In this document: piece by piece, positions 43,082 through 51,288 of the stretch
Numbering within the stretch: position 1 is the first letter of the stretch
How the letters are laid out: every line of letters begins with the position of its first letter
Source of the DNA: Azorhizobium sp943371865
Lineage (GTDB): Bacteria > Pseudomonadota > Alphaproteobacteria > Rhizobiales > Xanthobacteraceae
Direction of reading: 5' to 3'
NCBI RefSeq assembly: GCF_943371865.1
Contig: NZ_CALRWL010000001.1
Location: forward strand, 248,001-312,000
Length of the DNA: 64,000 nucleotides
The notes under the pieces: generated by a model
Told to the model about the DNA's origin: nothing
The model's input: only the letters and a program-made list of their open reading frames with translations
The model's database searches: none
Program-made: the position numbers and the translations under genes

Positions 43082-43825
43082 TCAGGCCGCTGCCCGCCCC
43101 TCATGCAGGCGTCGGAGGGCATAATCATAGAGGGCGGTATCAAGCGTATTCTTGGCCAGGATCACGGCCCGGGTCTCATCGGACATGGACGTGACCGCCA
43201 CTCGCCCGCCCTTGGCGCGGCTGGTGACGTTGTCGCGAGCGATCGGGGGCAACAGACCGCCAAATGCATCCTGCGCCCAACGCCAGGAGAGGGCGGGCTC
43301 CTCACAGACATAGAACCAGCGCATGCGATCGATCATGGCGGCGGCCTGGGAGAGATCGCCGGTGCTTCTGACGTCCCACGCCGAGCCCGACAATTGCCGC
43401 ACCAGGTGATTGCGCGTGTACACCTCCACCAGCGGGTCTTCACTGGCAACGAAGGTGTGAAAATCCACAGTCTGCGCGAAACGCACCGCGTGGAACTGTT
43501 CGTAGAGGCTGGGGTCGTCCGGGATTTCCACGTCGACCATGAAGTAGTTATACAAGGATAGCAGCCGCGAATCGGACTTTCGCAGATTGGTTACGCAATC
43601 GTGCCCGTCATTGACGGCGTCAAAGATATTGCTGCCATAGTGGCCGCCATAATAACGGTAGCCGCGAAACGCACTGTAATCTCCGCCATTGCGCCGAAAG
43701 CCGGGCTCGGTGTTCTCGACCAAGGGCGCAATGTCGCCATCGCTGAACAAAGCCTCGATGGCATGCCGAACAGAGGTTCCGCCTGCCTTCGGATTGTGGA
43801 AGTAGAATAGTCGACTCTCAATCAT
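43082..43825 (-). CDS. Sulfotransferase family 2-like protein
   Basis: 247 aa. The N-terminus MIESRLFYFHNPKAGGTSVRHAIEALF is the 5'-phosphosulfate-binding loop of PAPS-dependent sulfotransferases (HNPKAGGTS at residues 10-18). LVEVYTRNHLVRQLSG, with the downstream Tyr/Trp-rich segment, resembles the sulfotransferase_2 (heparan 2-O/chondroitin-type) fold. The family transfers sulfate to glycans, lipids or nodulation-type signals. It is alone on its strand, converges with the SDR unit, and no partner glycan genes are adjacent. Function only to family level. Confidence 0.75.
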   Translation of the reverse strand: MIESRLFYFHNPKAGGTSVRHAIEALFSDGDIAPLVENTEPGFRRNGGDYSAFRGYRYYGGHYGSNIFDAVNDGHDCVTNLRKSDSRLLSLYNYFMVDVEIPDDPSLYEQFHAVRFAQTVDFHTFVASEDPLVEVYTRNHLVRQLSGSAWDVRSTGDLSQAAAMIDRMRWFYVCEEPALSWRWAQDAFGGLLPPIARDNVTSRAKGGRVAVTSMSDETRAVILAKNTLDTALYDYALRRLHEGRAAA

Positions 43826-43890
43826 CTTCCTAAGGTGCGCAGTTTTCAGGGGATTTCAAGGCCCGTGATTAAAGCGCTAAAGGAGGTATC

Positions 43891-43944
43891 ATGATGCAGG
43901 ATAGGGCTGGCTATTTTACCTCCGCTGCAAAACAACATTGCTAG
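43891..43944 (+). CDS. Putative 17-residue microprotein MMQDRAGYFTSAAKQHC
   Basis: A full AAAGGAGGT ribosome site lies 3-4 nt before tandem ATGs at 43891; the frame ends with TAG at 43944. No known family is recognised. It stands between the divergent sulfotransferase gene and a strong hairpin at 43954-43984 that could end the transcript. Ends in Cys. A protein-coding role rests on the strong Shine-Dalgarno only. Confidence 0.4.
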   Translation: MMQDRAGYFTSAAKQHC

Positions 43945-43953
43945 CAAAGAATA

Positions 43954-43984
43954 GCCGATCACATCCGGGGAAGATGTGATCGGC
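43954..43984. terminator. Strong hairpin after the microprotein frame and the NMT1-type operon
   Basis: A perfect 12-bp stem GCCGATCACATC / GATGTGATCGGC with a 7-nt loop. On the minus strand it follows the third importer operon by ~90 nt and is trailed by TATTCTTTG; on the plus strand it ends the microprotein region. Either or both uses are possible. Confidence 0.6.
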
Positions 43985-44072
43985 AGTCTCTATGCCGTCC
44001 TGACGCGATCCGTGTTGGCCGCGCCTTGAACGTGCGCCGATGGAACGTCCTCCCGGCCGGACGGCAGGCGGC

Positions 44073-44948
44073 CTAAGGGCGGGTTTCCGGGTGCCAGCGC
44101 AGCAGGCGCTTGCGGGTCAGCTCCACGCTCTTCACCACCAGTGCGCCCAGCAGGGCGATCTCGACGATGCCGGCGAACACGCCCGGCGAGTCGGCGAACC
44201 GCCCCGCCTGCATCATGGAGCCGCCGATGCCCGGTCCGCCCATGAGCATTTCCGTCACCACCGTGGTGATGAGGCCCACCGGCACCGCGATCTGGATGCC
44301 GGTGAGGATCTGCGGCAATGCCATGGGCAGCACCACCTCGCGCAGCACCTCCCGCGGCGTGGCGCCGAACGAGCGGGCGGACCAGATCACCCATTTGTCC
44401 ACCCCCAGCGTGCCCGCATAGGTGGCGGAGACGATGGGGAAGAAGCAGGAGAAGGCGATCATCACGATCTTCGAGGTATCGAAGATGCCGAACCACAGGA
44501 TGAAGATGGGCAGAAACGAGATCTTCGGCATGGGAAAGCCCACCGAGATCAAGGGATCGAAGAACCAGCGCACGGCGCTGTTGCGCGCCATCAGCACGCC
44601 CAGCGGGATGGCCACCACCAGCCCCAGGGCGAAGCCCGAGGCGGCGCGGTAGAGCGTCAGCCCCAGATCCAGGACCATGGTGCCGGAGATGGCATCCTGC
44701 GCCACGCGGGCCAGAACGGTGGAGAGCGGCGGCAGCAGGAAGGGATTGATGGCGCTGAGGCGCGCCACCGCTTCCCAGGTGATCAGCAGCGCCGCGACCA
44801 CCGACAGCTGGATCAGCGTGTCGCCCCAGAAATGGGCGATGGCCCGCAGCCGCGGATAGGATGGCCCGCCGGCGGGCGCAGCGCGGCGCAAGGGGGCAGC
44901 CGCGGGCCGTGCGGGCGCCGGGGTGCGGCTGGAGGCGGAGGAGGCCAT
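44073..44948 (-). CDS. ABC transporter permease, SsuC/TauC type (third set, permease 2)
   Basis: 291 aa from ATG 44948 (MASSASSRTPAPARPA), with a Ser/Ala/Pro-rich cytoplasmic tail before the helices; a TTG at 44960 preceded by GGAGGG is an alternative start. FPMPKISFLPIFILWFGIFDTSK and loop FGATPREVLREVVLPMALPQ are the permease hallmarks. Last gene of the operon SBP-ATPase-permease-permease. With the next permease it probably forms a heterodimeric channel. Confidence 0.9.
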   Translation of the reverse strand: MASSASSRTPAPARPAAAPLRRAAPAGGPSYPRLRAIAHFWGDTLIQLSVVAALLITWEAVARLSAINPFLLPPLSTVLARVAQDAISGTMVLDLGLTLYRAASGFALGLVVAIPLGVLMARNSAVRWFFDPLISVGFPMPKISFLPIFILWFGIFDTSKIVMIAFSCFFPIVSATYAGTLGVDKWVIWSARSFGATPREVLREVVLPMALPQILTGIQIAVPVGLITTVVTEMLMGGPGIGGSMMQAGRFADSPGVFAGIVEIALLGALVVKSVELTRKRLLRWHPETRP

Positions 44949-44956
44949 ACGGATGC

Positions 44957-45709
44957 TCAATTGTCCCTCCAGCGCAATTGCCGGCGCACCAGGGCGCCAT
45001 AGGCCCGGTCGGCGGCAAAGCCCACCGCCGCCACGCACAGGATCACCGCGAACATGGCCGCATAGGCCCCGCCATCGCCCAATTGGCTGATGAGATAGCC
45101 GACCCCGTCCTTGGCGATGACGAATTCCGAACTCACCATCAGGATGAAGGAGAAGGCCAAAGCGGTGCGGATGCCGTTCAGCAGCTCCGGCATCGCCGCC
45201 GGCAGCGTCACCTGCAGCAGGGTTTCGAACCGCGAGGCGCCCAGGCTGCGGGCCGACCATTGCAGGAACGGATTGACGCCCTTGGCGCCATTATAGGTGC
45301 TCACCACCACCGGCAGCAGGCAGCCGAGGAAGATCAACAGGATCTTGGACATGTCGCCGAGGCCGAACCAGATCATCATCACCGGGATCAGGGCCGATTT
45401 CGGCATCGGGTAGAACAATTGCACGATGGGGTTGATCAGCAGCCGCGCCGGCCGGAATGCGGCCATGGCCAGTCCCGCCGCCACGCCTACCGCGATCGCC
45501 GCGCCAAGGCCCAGCGATGCGCGGAACAGCGAGCGCAGGCCGTGGCGGAGGATCTCGCCATCACGCACAAGGTCCCAGAATGCGGTGACGACCGCAGGGA
45601 CGCTGGGCAGAAGCTCGTTGGACAGCGGCCCGGCGGTGGCCAGGATCTGCCAGATCACCACCACAATGAGGATCGGCAGATAGCGCACGAAGATGTTGGT
45701 GGTGCTCAT
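44957..45709 (-). CDS. ABC transporter permease, SsuC/TauC type (third set, permease 1)
   Basis: 250 aa from ATG 45709, whose first base is the last base of the ATPase stop (TGATG). Hydrophobic N-terminus YLPILIVVVIWQILATAGP, then YPMPKSALIPVMMIWFGLGDMSKIL and loop ARSLGASRFETLLQVTLPAAMPELL. Two distinct permeases in one operon is unusual next to the two other importers in this window, which have one each. Confidence 0.92.
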   Translation of the reverse strand: MSTTNIFVRYLPILIVVVIWQILATAGPLSNELLPSVPAVVTAFWDLVRDGEILRHGLRSLFRASLGLGAAIAVGVAAGLAMAAFRPARLLINPIVQLFYPMPKSALIPVMMIWFGLGDMSKILLIFLGCLLPVVVSTYNGAKGVNPFLQWSARSLGASRFETLLQVTLPAAMPELLNGIRTALAFSFILMVSSEFVIAKDGVGYLISQLGDGGAYAAMFAVILCVAAVGFAADRAYGALVRRQLRWRDN

Positions 45710-46533
45710 CAATGCGCCCCCCGCGTGGCCGCGATCGCCTGCTCGCGCACCAGGCCCCAGATCTGCTCGCTGAGGTCCATGAAGGCCGGGCGCTTCATCA
45801 CCTCCTCGGAGACGCCCCGCTCCAGGTCCACGTCGATGACATGCTGGATGCGGCCCGGCCGGGCGCTCATGATGGAGATGCGGTCGGCCAGGAACACCGC
45901 CTCGTGCACGTCATGGGTGACGAACACCACGGTCTTGCGGGTGCGCTCGAAAATGGCGCGCAGTTCTTCCTGCATCACCCGCCGCGTCTGCGCATCCAGG
46001 GCGCCGAACGGTTCGTCCATGAGCAGGATTTCCGGCTCCACCGCCAAGGTGCGGGCGATGGCGGCGCGCTGCTGCATGCCGCCCGACAATTGCGAGGGAA
46101 AGGCATTCTCGAACCCGGTGAGGTGCACCAGATCGATCATGGCCTGCGCCCGATCCATCCGCTCCGCCTTGGGCAGGCGCTGCTTTTCCATGCCGTAGAG
46201 CACGTTCTCGCGCACGGTCTTCCACGGGAACAAAGCGAAGTTCTGGAACACGATGCCTCGCTCCGGCCCCGGCCCGGCGACCACACCGCGCGGCGTCTCG
46301 ATGCTCCCCTCCTGCACCGGGATGAAGCCGCCGATGAGATAGAGCAAGGTGCTCTTGCCGCAGCCGGAGGGGCCGAGCAAAGCGTGGAACTCGTTCGGCC
46401 GGATGGTCAGGTTGATGTGGTCGAGGGCAACCACGCCCCCGGACACGCCATTGGAGCCGTAGCGGTGGGTGACATCGCGGATCTCGATGCCGACGGGCGC
46501 TCCGACGATGGCCTGGGCGACCGGGGCGTTCAT
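45709..46533 (-). CDS. ABC transporter ATP-binding protein, SsuB/TauB type (third set)
   Basis: 274 aa. Walker A GPSGCGKST, Q-loop VFQNFALFPWK, signature LSGGMQQRAAIARTLA, Walker B ILLMDEPFGALD, switch FVTHDVHEA. Energises the third importer; overlaps the binding-protein gene by 4 nt (ATGA). Likely substrate group: nitrate/sulfonate/taurine/thiamine-precursor-like small molecules; not resolved. Confidence 0.93.
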   Translation of the reverse strand: MNAPVAQAIVGAPVGIEIRDVTHRYGSNGVSGGVVALDHINLTIRPNEFHALLGPSGCGKSTLLYLIGGFIPVQEGSIETPRGVVAGPGPERGIVFQNFALFPWKTVRENVLYGMEKQRLPKAERMDRAQAMIDLVHLTGFENAFPSQLSGGMQQRAAIARTLAVEPEILLMDEPFGALDAQTRRVMQEELRAIFERTRKTVVFVTHDVHEAVFLADRISIMSARPGRIQHVIDVDLERGVSEEVMKRPAFMDLSEQIWGLVREQAIAATRGAH

Positions 46534-47609
46534 CGCGTCGCCGCCTCCGAGGCCTGGATGCGCTTCTTGGCTTCCTCCACGAAGCTGATGTCCACATAAG
46601 CGGGCGCCACCGTAAACGCGCCCTGCAGCGCCCCGGCGGTGCCGGAGGGCAGAGCACCCACGGCGATGGAGGCATCCACCATGGTCTGGATGTTCGGGAC
46701 ATTGGGGAACATGAAGGGGTCGCGGTAATAATCCGCCTTCGTGAACAGATATTCCAGGTCTTCCGGCTTCTGCTTCATGAACTTGGCGATGATCTCGGTG
46801 GCTTCCTTCTTGTTCTTCGGATCAGTGAACCAGCGCACGGCGCGCACATGGTCCTCGAAGAAGTCCATCAACGCTGCCTTGTTCTTGGCCAGGAAGTCGG
46901 CGCGGGCGGCAAGGAACACCAGTTGGGAGGGGCCAACCGCATCCTTTACGTCATACAGCACCTTGAATTTCCCGGTGGCGACCATCTGGTCGGAGAAGGG
47001 CTGGAGCACCGTGCCCATGTCGATCTTGCCCTCGCGAAGCATGGCCGGCATGTTGGAGAAGGCCACCTCGATGGCGGTATAGTCGCGCTTGTCCTGGAGG
47101 CCGGCCTTGCGCAGGCCGGTGCGCATGCCGGTGTCGGAGGCCGAGCCGATGGCGTTGGTGCCGACCCGCTTGCCCTTCAGGTCGGTGATCGTGTTGATGC
47201 CGCTGTCGGTCTTCACCAGGAAGGTGTCGGAGTGATAGCCGTCCACGCCGTCCTGGATGATGTCGGCCACCACCTTCACATCCTGGCGGGCGTTGTTCAC
47301 CGCCAGCGCCAGCACGGCGGGGGAGAAGGCGGCCATGTCGATCTCGCCGGCGGCCATGGCCTGGATCTGCGGAGATGAGCCGCGGAACAATATCGGCTCC
47401 ACCACATAGCTCTTGCCGTAATACTTCAGGATCTCGGGCTTGGAATAGAGCACAGGGATGAGATGGCCCGGCATGGTGGACCAGCCGATGCGGATGTTGA
47501 CCGGATCGGCCTTTGCCGCCGTTCCCGAAGCCGCCAATGTTCCGAAGGCTGCGGCAAAGCCGCATGCGGCCAGCCCAAGGCTTATGCGTCGCCGCGTGTG
47601 CAGACCCAT
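46530..47609 (-). CDS. ABC transporter substrate-binding protein, NMT1/SsuA family (third set)
   Basis: 359 aa from ATG 47609 (MGLHTRRRISLGLAACGF), with AGGGAGGA upstream; an ATG at 47636 lies before the ribosome site. The twin-Arg-like signal ends near TAAKA. VNIRIGWSTMPGHLIPVLYSKPE starts the mature fold and GYHSDTFLVKTDSGINTITDLKGKRVGTN is the typical pocket/hinge segment. First gene of its operon, downstream of the GntR gene and the palindromic promoter at 47758-47798. Confidence 0.88.
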   Translation of the reverse strand: MGLHTRRRISLGLAACGFAAAFGTLAASGTAAKADPVNIRIGWSTMPGHLIPVLYSKPEILKYYGKSYVVEPILFRGSSPQIQAMAAGEIDMAAFSPAVLALAVNNARQDVKVVADIIQDGVDGYHSDTFLVKTDSGINTITDLKGKRVGTNAIGSASDTGMRTGLRKAGLQDKRDYTAIEVAFSNMPAMLREGKIDMGTVLQPFSDQMVATGKFKVLYDVKDAVGPSQLVFLAARADFLAKNKAALMDFFEDHVRAVRWFTDPKNKKEATEIIAKFMKQKPEDLEYLFTKADYYRDPFMFPNVPNIQTMVDASIAVGALPSGTAGALQGAFTVAPAYVDISFVEEAKKRIQASEAATR

Positions 47610-47757
47610 GGTGTCCTCCCTATTTATGATCGTCATGCCCGCCGCCGTTGATCGGAGGTCGGGCTGGTCGTCCCGGCGCCTGCGGCGCCTGAAGTCCGGA
47701 TCGCTGCCGCCGCTATTTGGCGTTCGCTGGCGGCGCGATGTTGCAGATCTGAGTCAA

Positions 47758-47798
47758 CGTTCGAAAATTATTGTCATGTTCGAACGCCGATGTGTCAA
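47758..47798 (-). promoter_or_regulatory. Promoter of the third importer operon with an inverted-repeat operator
   Basis: On the minus strand TTGACA (47793-47798) and GACAAT (47770-47775) are 17 bp apart. The perfect inverted repeat CGTTCGAA...TTCGAACG (47758-47765 and 47779-47786) has a 13-bp spacer, putting half-site centres 21 bp (two helical turns) apart, and brackets the -10. A dimeric regulator, probably the adjacent GntR protein, could bind here. Confidence 0.65.
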
Positions 47799-47821
47799 CC
47801 AATCTTGGGGCGCAAACCTCT

Positions 47822-48733
47822 TTAAGCCGCGCTGATCTTGCCCACGAAGGTCTCGATCTGGTCGATCACCCGCGCCACGCTGCCTTCGAAATGGGAGCGC
47901 AGGATCGCCACCGCCTCATCGGCCTGGCGTGCCAGGACGGCCTCGGCCATGGCGCGGTGCTGGCTGCGCACGGTATCGAACAAGGTGTGCGACTGCGCCA
48001 TGCACACCACCGAGACCCGGCGATAGCGCTGGAACTGGTCCGACAAGGTGGCGCAGAAGTGCAGCAGCCATTTGGAATCGCAGGCGGCGATCAGGCTGGT
48101 GTGGAAGCGATCGTGCCGGCGCTCCCACTCGTCCATGGCGGCATCGTCATCGAACGAGGCCGGCATGGGGCTGCGCTCCAGCCGGTGCAGCGCCACCAAT
48201 ATCTCGTCCTCCCAATCCTCGCCGCCCAGCGCCATGGCTTCGCGCAGCGCCCGGCAGGTGAGGTCGACGCGCAGACCGCACAGATCCTTCAATTCCCTGA
48301 TGGACAGGGGGGCGGCCACGAAGCCGCGCTGGCCCTCGAAGGCCACCAATTGCTCGGAGGAGAGCCGCACCAGCGCCTCGCGCAGCGGGCCGATGCCCAC
48401 CGCATAGCGGGCGCTCAACTGGCGAAACGGCAGGCGGGTGCCCGGCGCGATGCGGCCGGCGATGAGATCCGCGCGCAGGCGCAGATAAATGCCTTCTCCC
48501 AATGTCTTGGGATCCGCCCCGGCGGGCGCCGGGGGCGGCTCCGCCAGCACCATGGAGGGCGATGCGGTGCGGCGCGGGGCCTTGGTTTTGCGGGCGCTCT
48601 TGGTCGTTGTCGGCGTCTCTGCCGCAGTCGCGGCACGCAGGTTCGACGGGCGCGGGGCCGATAGGCGCGGCTTGGCGGGGCGCGGCTTCGACAGGCTCGG
48701 GTCGGACGGGCTTGGTTTGGTCTTGGTCGGCAT
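47822..48733 (-). CDS. GntR-family regulator (FCD/FadR-like) with long disordered N-terminus
   Basis: 303 aa. Residues 1-75 are Lys/Pro/Ser/Thr-rich and surely disordered (TKTKPSPSDPSLSKPRPAKP). The winged HTH is at about 76-140 (RLRADLIAGRIAPGTRLPFRQLSARYAVGIGPLREALVRLSSE) and the helical ligand domain follows (FHTSLIAACDSKWLLHF, SQHRAMAEAVLARQADEA). It sits upstream of and parallel to the third NMT1-type importer, a natural target. The start at 48733 is not certain: GTG/ATG choices inside the disordered arm are possible. Confidence 0.85.
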   Translation of the reverse strand: MPTKTKPSPSDPSLSKPRPAKPRLSAPRPSNLRAATAAETPTTTKSARKTKAPRRTASPSMVLAEPPPAPAGADPKTLGEGIYLRLRADLIAGRIAPGTRLPFRQLSARYAVGIGPLREALVRLSSEQLVAFEGQRGFVAAPLSIRELKDLCGLRVDLTCRALREAMALGGEDWEDEILVALHRLERSPMPASFDDDAAMDEWERRHDRFHTSLIAACDSKWLLHFCATLSDQFQRYRRVSVVCMAQSHTLFDTVRSQHRAMAEAVLARQADEAVAILRSHFEGSVARVIDQIETFVGKISAA

Positions 48734-48932
48734 GGTCGTGCGGCACCCTCACGCGGAGCGGGTGGAATGTTCGCCAGCATAGCATGACGCGGCCCTTCGT
48801 CGAGCGTGCGCAAAAATTTATAACAAATGCGTCTTGATAGAACGCGGGCAATTTGACAGAGATTATCGGGCGCCGCCGTTCATGCGGGGCAGCCACGGCC
48901 AACGCCAAGTGCCGGTTGGGAGACCCTTTCAC

Positions 48933-50174
48933 ATGCTGACCACCACCGACCAGGGCGCTGACGACAGCCAGACCCGCAACTTCAAGCTGATCGCCCATCA
49001 TGATCTCGGCGGCTTCGGCGGGCTGGGGGAGGGCATGTCGATCCAGATCGCCAAGGACGGCCGCCGCATCCTGTGGCTGGCGCACGAGAGCGCGCCGAAG
49101 AACTTCACCGCGCTGGATGTGACCGATCCGAAGAGCCCGCGCATGGTGGTGCAGACCGAGCTGCCGCAGGCGCACATGCGCTCCAACTCGCTGGAGGTGA
49201 CCGGCGACATCATGGTGGTGGCCTATCAGACCCAGAAGGCCGGACAGCAGCCGGCGGGCATGGAGATCTTCGACATCTCGGTGCCGGAACAGCCGAAGTC
49301 GCTGTCCTTCTTCGATTGCTCCGGCCCGCATTCGCGCGGCGTGCACCAATTGTGGTTCTGCGACGGCGAGTATGTCCACATGGCCGCCGGTGCGCCGGAC
49401 TTCACCCCGCGCGATGCCAAGGATGACCAGTTCTATCGCATCATCGACGTGCGCGATCCCACCAAGCCCACCGAAGTGGGCCGCTGGTGGCTGCCGGGCA
49501 CCCGCGAGGGCGACAGCGCTCCGGCCCCCGTGCGGCACACGCCGGAGTTCGATCTCGGCTTCCGCGCCCACAACACCAATGTCTATCCCCAGCGGCCGGA
49601 CCGGGCGTATCTCGGCTATCTGGATGCGGGGATGATCGTGCTCGACATCTCCGACAAGTCGGCACCCAAGCCCATTTGCCGCTGGGACAATTCCCCGCCT
49701 TACGCCGGCTTCACCCACACCGTGCTGCCGCTGTTCGAGCGCAATTTGCTGGTGGTCACCGATGAATCGGTGGTGGATGACGGCGCCGACTGGCCGAAGC
49801 TGGTGTGGATTCTCGATGCTCGCGACGAGACCAACCCGATCCCCATCGCCACCTGCCCGATGCCCAGCCGCGCGGTGTTCGCCAAGCGCGGCGGTCGCGT
49901 GGGCGCGCACAATCTGCATGAGAATTTGCCGCTGCCCACCTCCTGGTTCTCCGACCAGGTGATCATCGGCACCTTCTTCAACGGCGGCCTGCGGGCGTTC
50001 GATATCTCCAATCCGTACCAGCCGGTGGAGATCGCCTCCTTCGTGCCGCCGGCCCCGCCATTGGCCCCCACCGGCGCCATCCAGCTCAATGACGTGTTCG
50101 TGGACGAGCGCGGCATCGTCTATACGGTGGATCGCCATGTGGGCGGGGTCTACATCCTCGAAATGGACTTTTGA
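48933..50174 (+). CDS. LVIVD-repeat beta-propeller protein
   Basis: 413 aa from ATG 48933 (MLTTTDQGADDSQ), preceded by GGGAGA at ~10 nt; a longer frame to 48834 is not family-like. Repeated blocks such as KNFTALDVTDPKSPRMV, GMEIFDISVPEQP, GMIVLDISDKSAPK and GLRAFDISNPYQPVEIASF are LVIVD repeats; they predict a beta-propeller. No signal peptide is seen, so probably cytoplasmic. Such proteins have no settled function. The next gene, a CobW-type GTPase, follows by 71 nt on the same strand. Confidence 0.85.
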   Translation: MLTTTDQGADDSQTRNFKLIAHHDLGGFGGLGEGMSIQIAKDGRRILWLAHESAPKNFTALDVTDPKSPRMVVQTELPQAHMRSNSLEVTGDIMVVAYQTQKAGQQPAGMEIFDISVPEQPKSLSFFDCSGPHSRGVHQLWFCDGEYVHMAAGAPDFTPRDAKDDQFYRIIDVRDPTKPTEVGRWWLPGTREGDSAPAPVRHTPEFDLGFRAHNTNVYPQRPDRAYLGYLDAGMIVLDISDKSAPKPICRWDNSPPYAGFTHTVLPLFERNLLVVTDESVVDDGADWPKLVWILDARDETNPIPIATCPMPSRAVFAKRGGRVGAHNLHENLPLPTSWFSDQVIIGTFFNGGLRAFDISNPYQPVEIASFVPPAPPLAPTGAIQLNDVFVDERGIVYTVDRHVGGVYILEMDF

Positions 50175-50245
50175 GATGATCTTGCTCCCGACGTGCGCCG
50201 ATCTGGATCGGGCAGGCCCGTCCTCGCCCGTCATCGGGCTCTGAC

Positions 50246-51280
50246 ATGCGCCCCTCGGATCTGTTCGGCGGCAGCCCGTTCGGCCGGCGGGTGCGCCGGC
50301 CGGGGGCCGGGCGGGTGCCGGTCACGGTGGTCACCGGCTTTCTCGGCGCCGGCAAGACCGGCCTGATCCGCGCCGCGCTCGCCTCTCCCGATGCGGCGCG
50401 CACCGCGGTCATCGTCAATGAATTTGCCGAACTGGGCGTGGATGACGTGCTGCTGCGCACCAGCGCGGAGGATGTGCGCCTCATCGGCAATGGCTGCATG
50501 TGCTGCGCCGCCCGCAGCGACCTGCAGCGGGTGCTGCGCAATCTCTATGCGGAGCGCGAGACCGGCGCGGTGCCGCCGTTCGATCGGGTGATCGTGGAGA
50601 CCTCCGGCCTGTCCGATCCCGGCCCGGTGTTGCAGCTCCTGGCCGGTGATCGCGCGCTCAGTGGCCATTATGCGGTCAGCGCTTTGGTCACGGTGGTGGA
50701 TTGCGTGCTGGCGCTGGATGGCCAGGCCCCGCCGGAATGGATCGAGCAGGTGGTGCTGGCCGACCGCATCGTGCTGTCGAAGACCGAGCTGGCCTCCGAG
50801 GCCCAGGTGGCGCGGGTGCGCGCGCACGTGGCCGCGCTCAATCCCGGCGCGGAGATTCTGGAGGCCTCAAATCTCCGCGCCGATCCATTGGCCTGGCTGG
50901 CGCCCGTGGCCGCGGGCGGTGCGCGTGGGTTTCGCGCCGCGCCGGCCGCCGTTGGTCCCGATGCCGTGTCGTGCCAGAGCTTCGTGCTGAGCTTTGATAC
51001 GCCGTTCCGCTGGGAAGTGTTCCTCCAGGTGATGGAGACGCTGCTGGCCCTGCGCGGCGACGACGTGCTGCGGGTCAAGGGGCTGGTGCATGTGGAAGGC
51101 TGCGCCGGCCCGGTGGCGGCGCATTTCGTGCGCCATCTGGCCGCCCGGCCCGAGGAATTGACCGCCTGGCCCGATGCCGACCGGCGCAGCCGGCTGGTGT
51201 TCATCACCCGCAATGTGAGCGCGGCGCAGGTGCAGGCGCTGTTCGACGCGGTGCTGGCACTGGCGCCGCCGCCCGGCTGA
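50246..51280 (+). CDS. CobW/COG0523-family GTPase, putative metallochaperone
   Basis: 344 aa. Walker A GFLGAGKT (31-38), the CxCC metal motif GCMCC (Cys83, 85, 86) and ETSGLSDPGP; the C-terminal CobW_C region follows SFVLSFDTPFRWEVFLQ. Family members insert Zn, Co, Fe or other metals into partner proteins. The upstream LVIVD protein is the only co-directional neighbour, so it or an unlinked enzyme may be the client. The N-terminal extension (residues 1-24) is Arg/Gly-rich. Metal and client unknown. Confidence 0.88.
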   Translation: MRPSDLFGGSPFGRRVRRPGAGRVPVTVVTGFLGAGKTGLIRAALASPDAARTAVIVNEFAELGVDDVLLRTSAEDVRLIGNGCMCCAARSDLQRVLRNLYAERETGAVPPFDRVIVETSGLSDPGPVLQLLAGDRALSGHYAVSALVTVVDCVLALDGQAPPEWIEQVVLADRIVLSKTELASEAQVARVRAHVAALNPGAEILEASNLRADPLAWLAPVAAGGARGFRAAPAAVGPDAVSCQSFVLSFDTPFRWEVFLQVMETLLALRGDDVLRVKGLVHVEGCAGPVAAHFVRHLAARPEELTAWPDADRRSRLVFITRNVSAAQVQALFDAVLALAPPPG

Positions 51281-51288
51281 GCCGCGGC

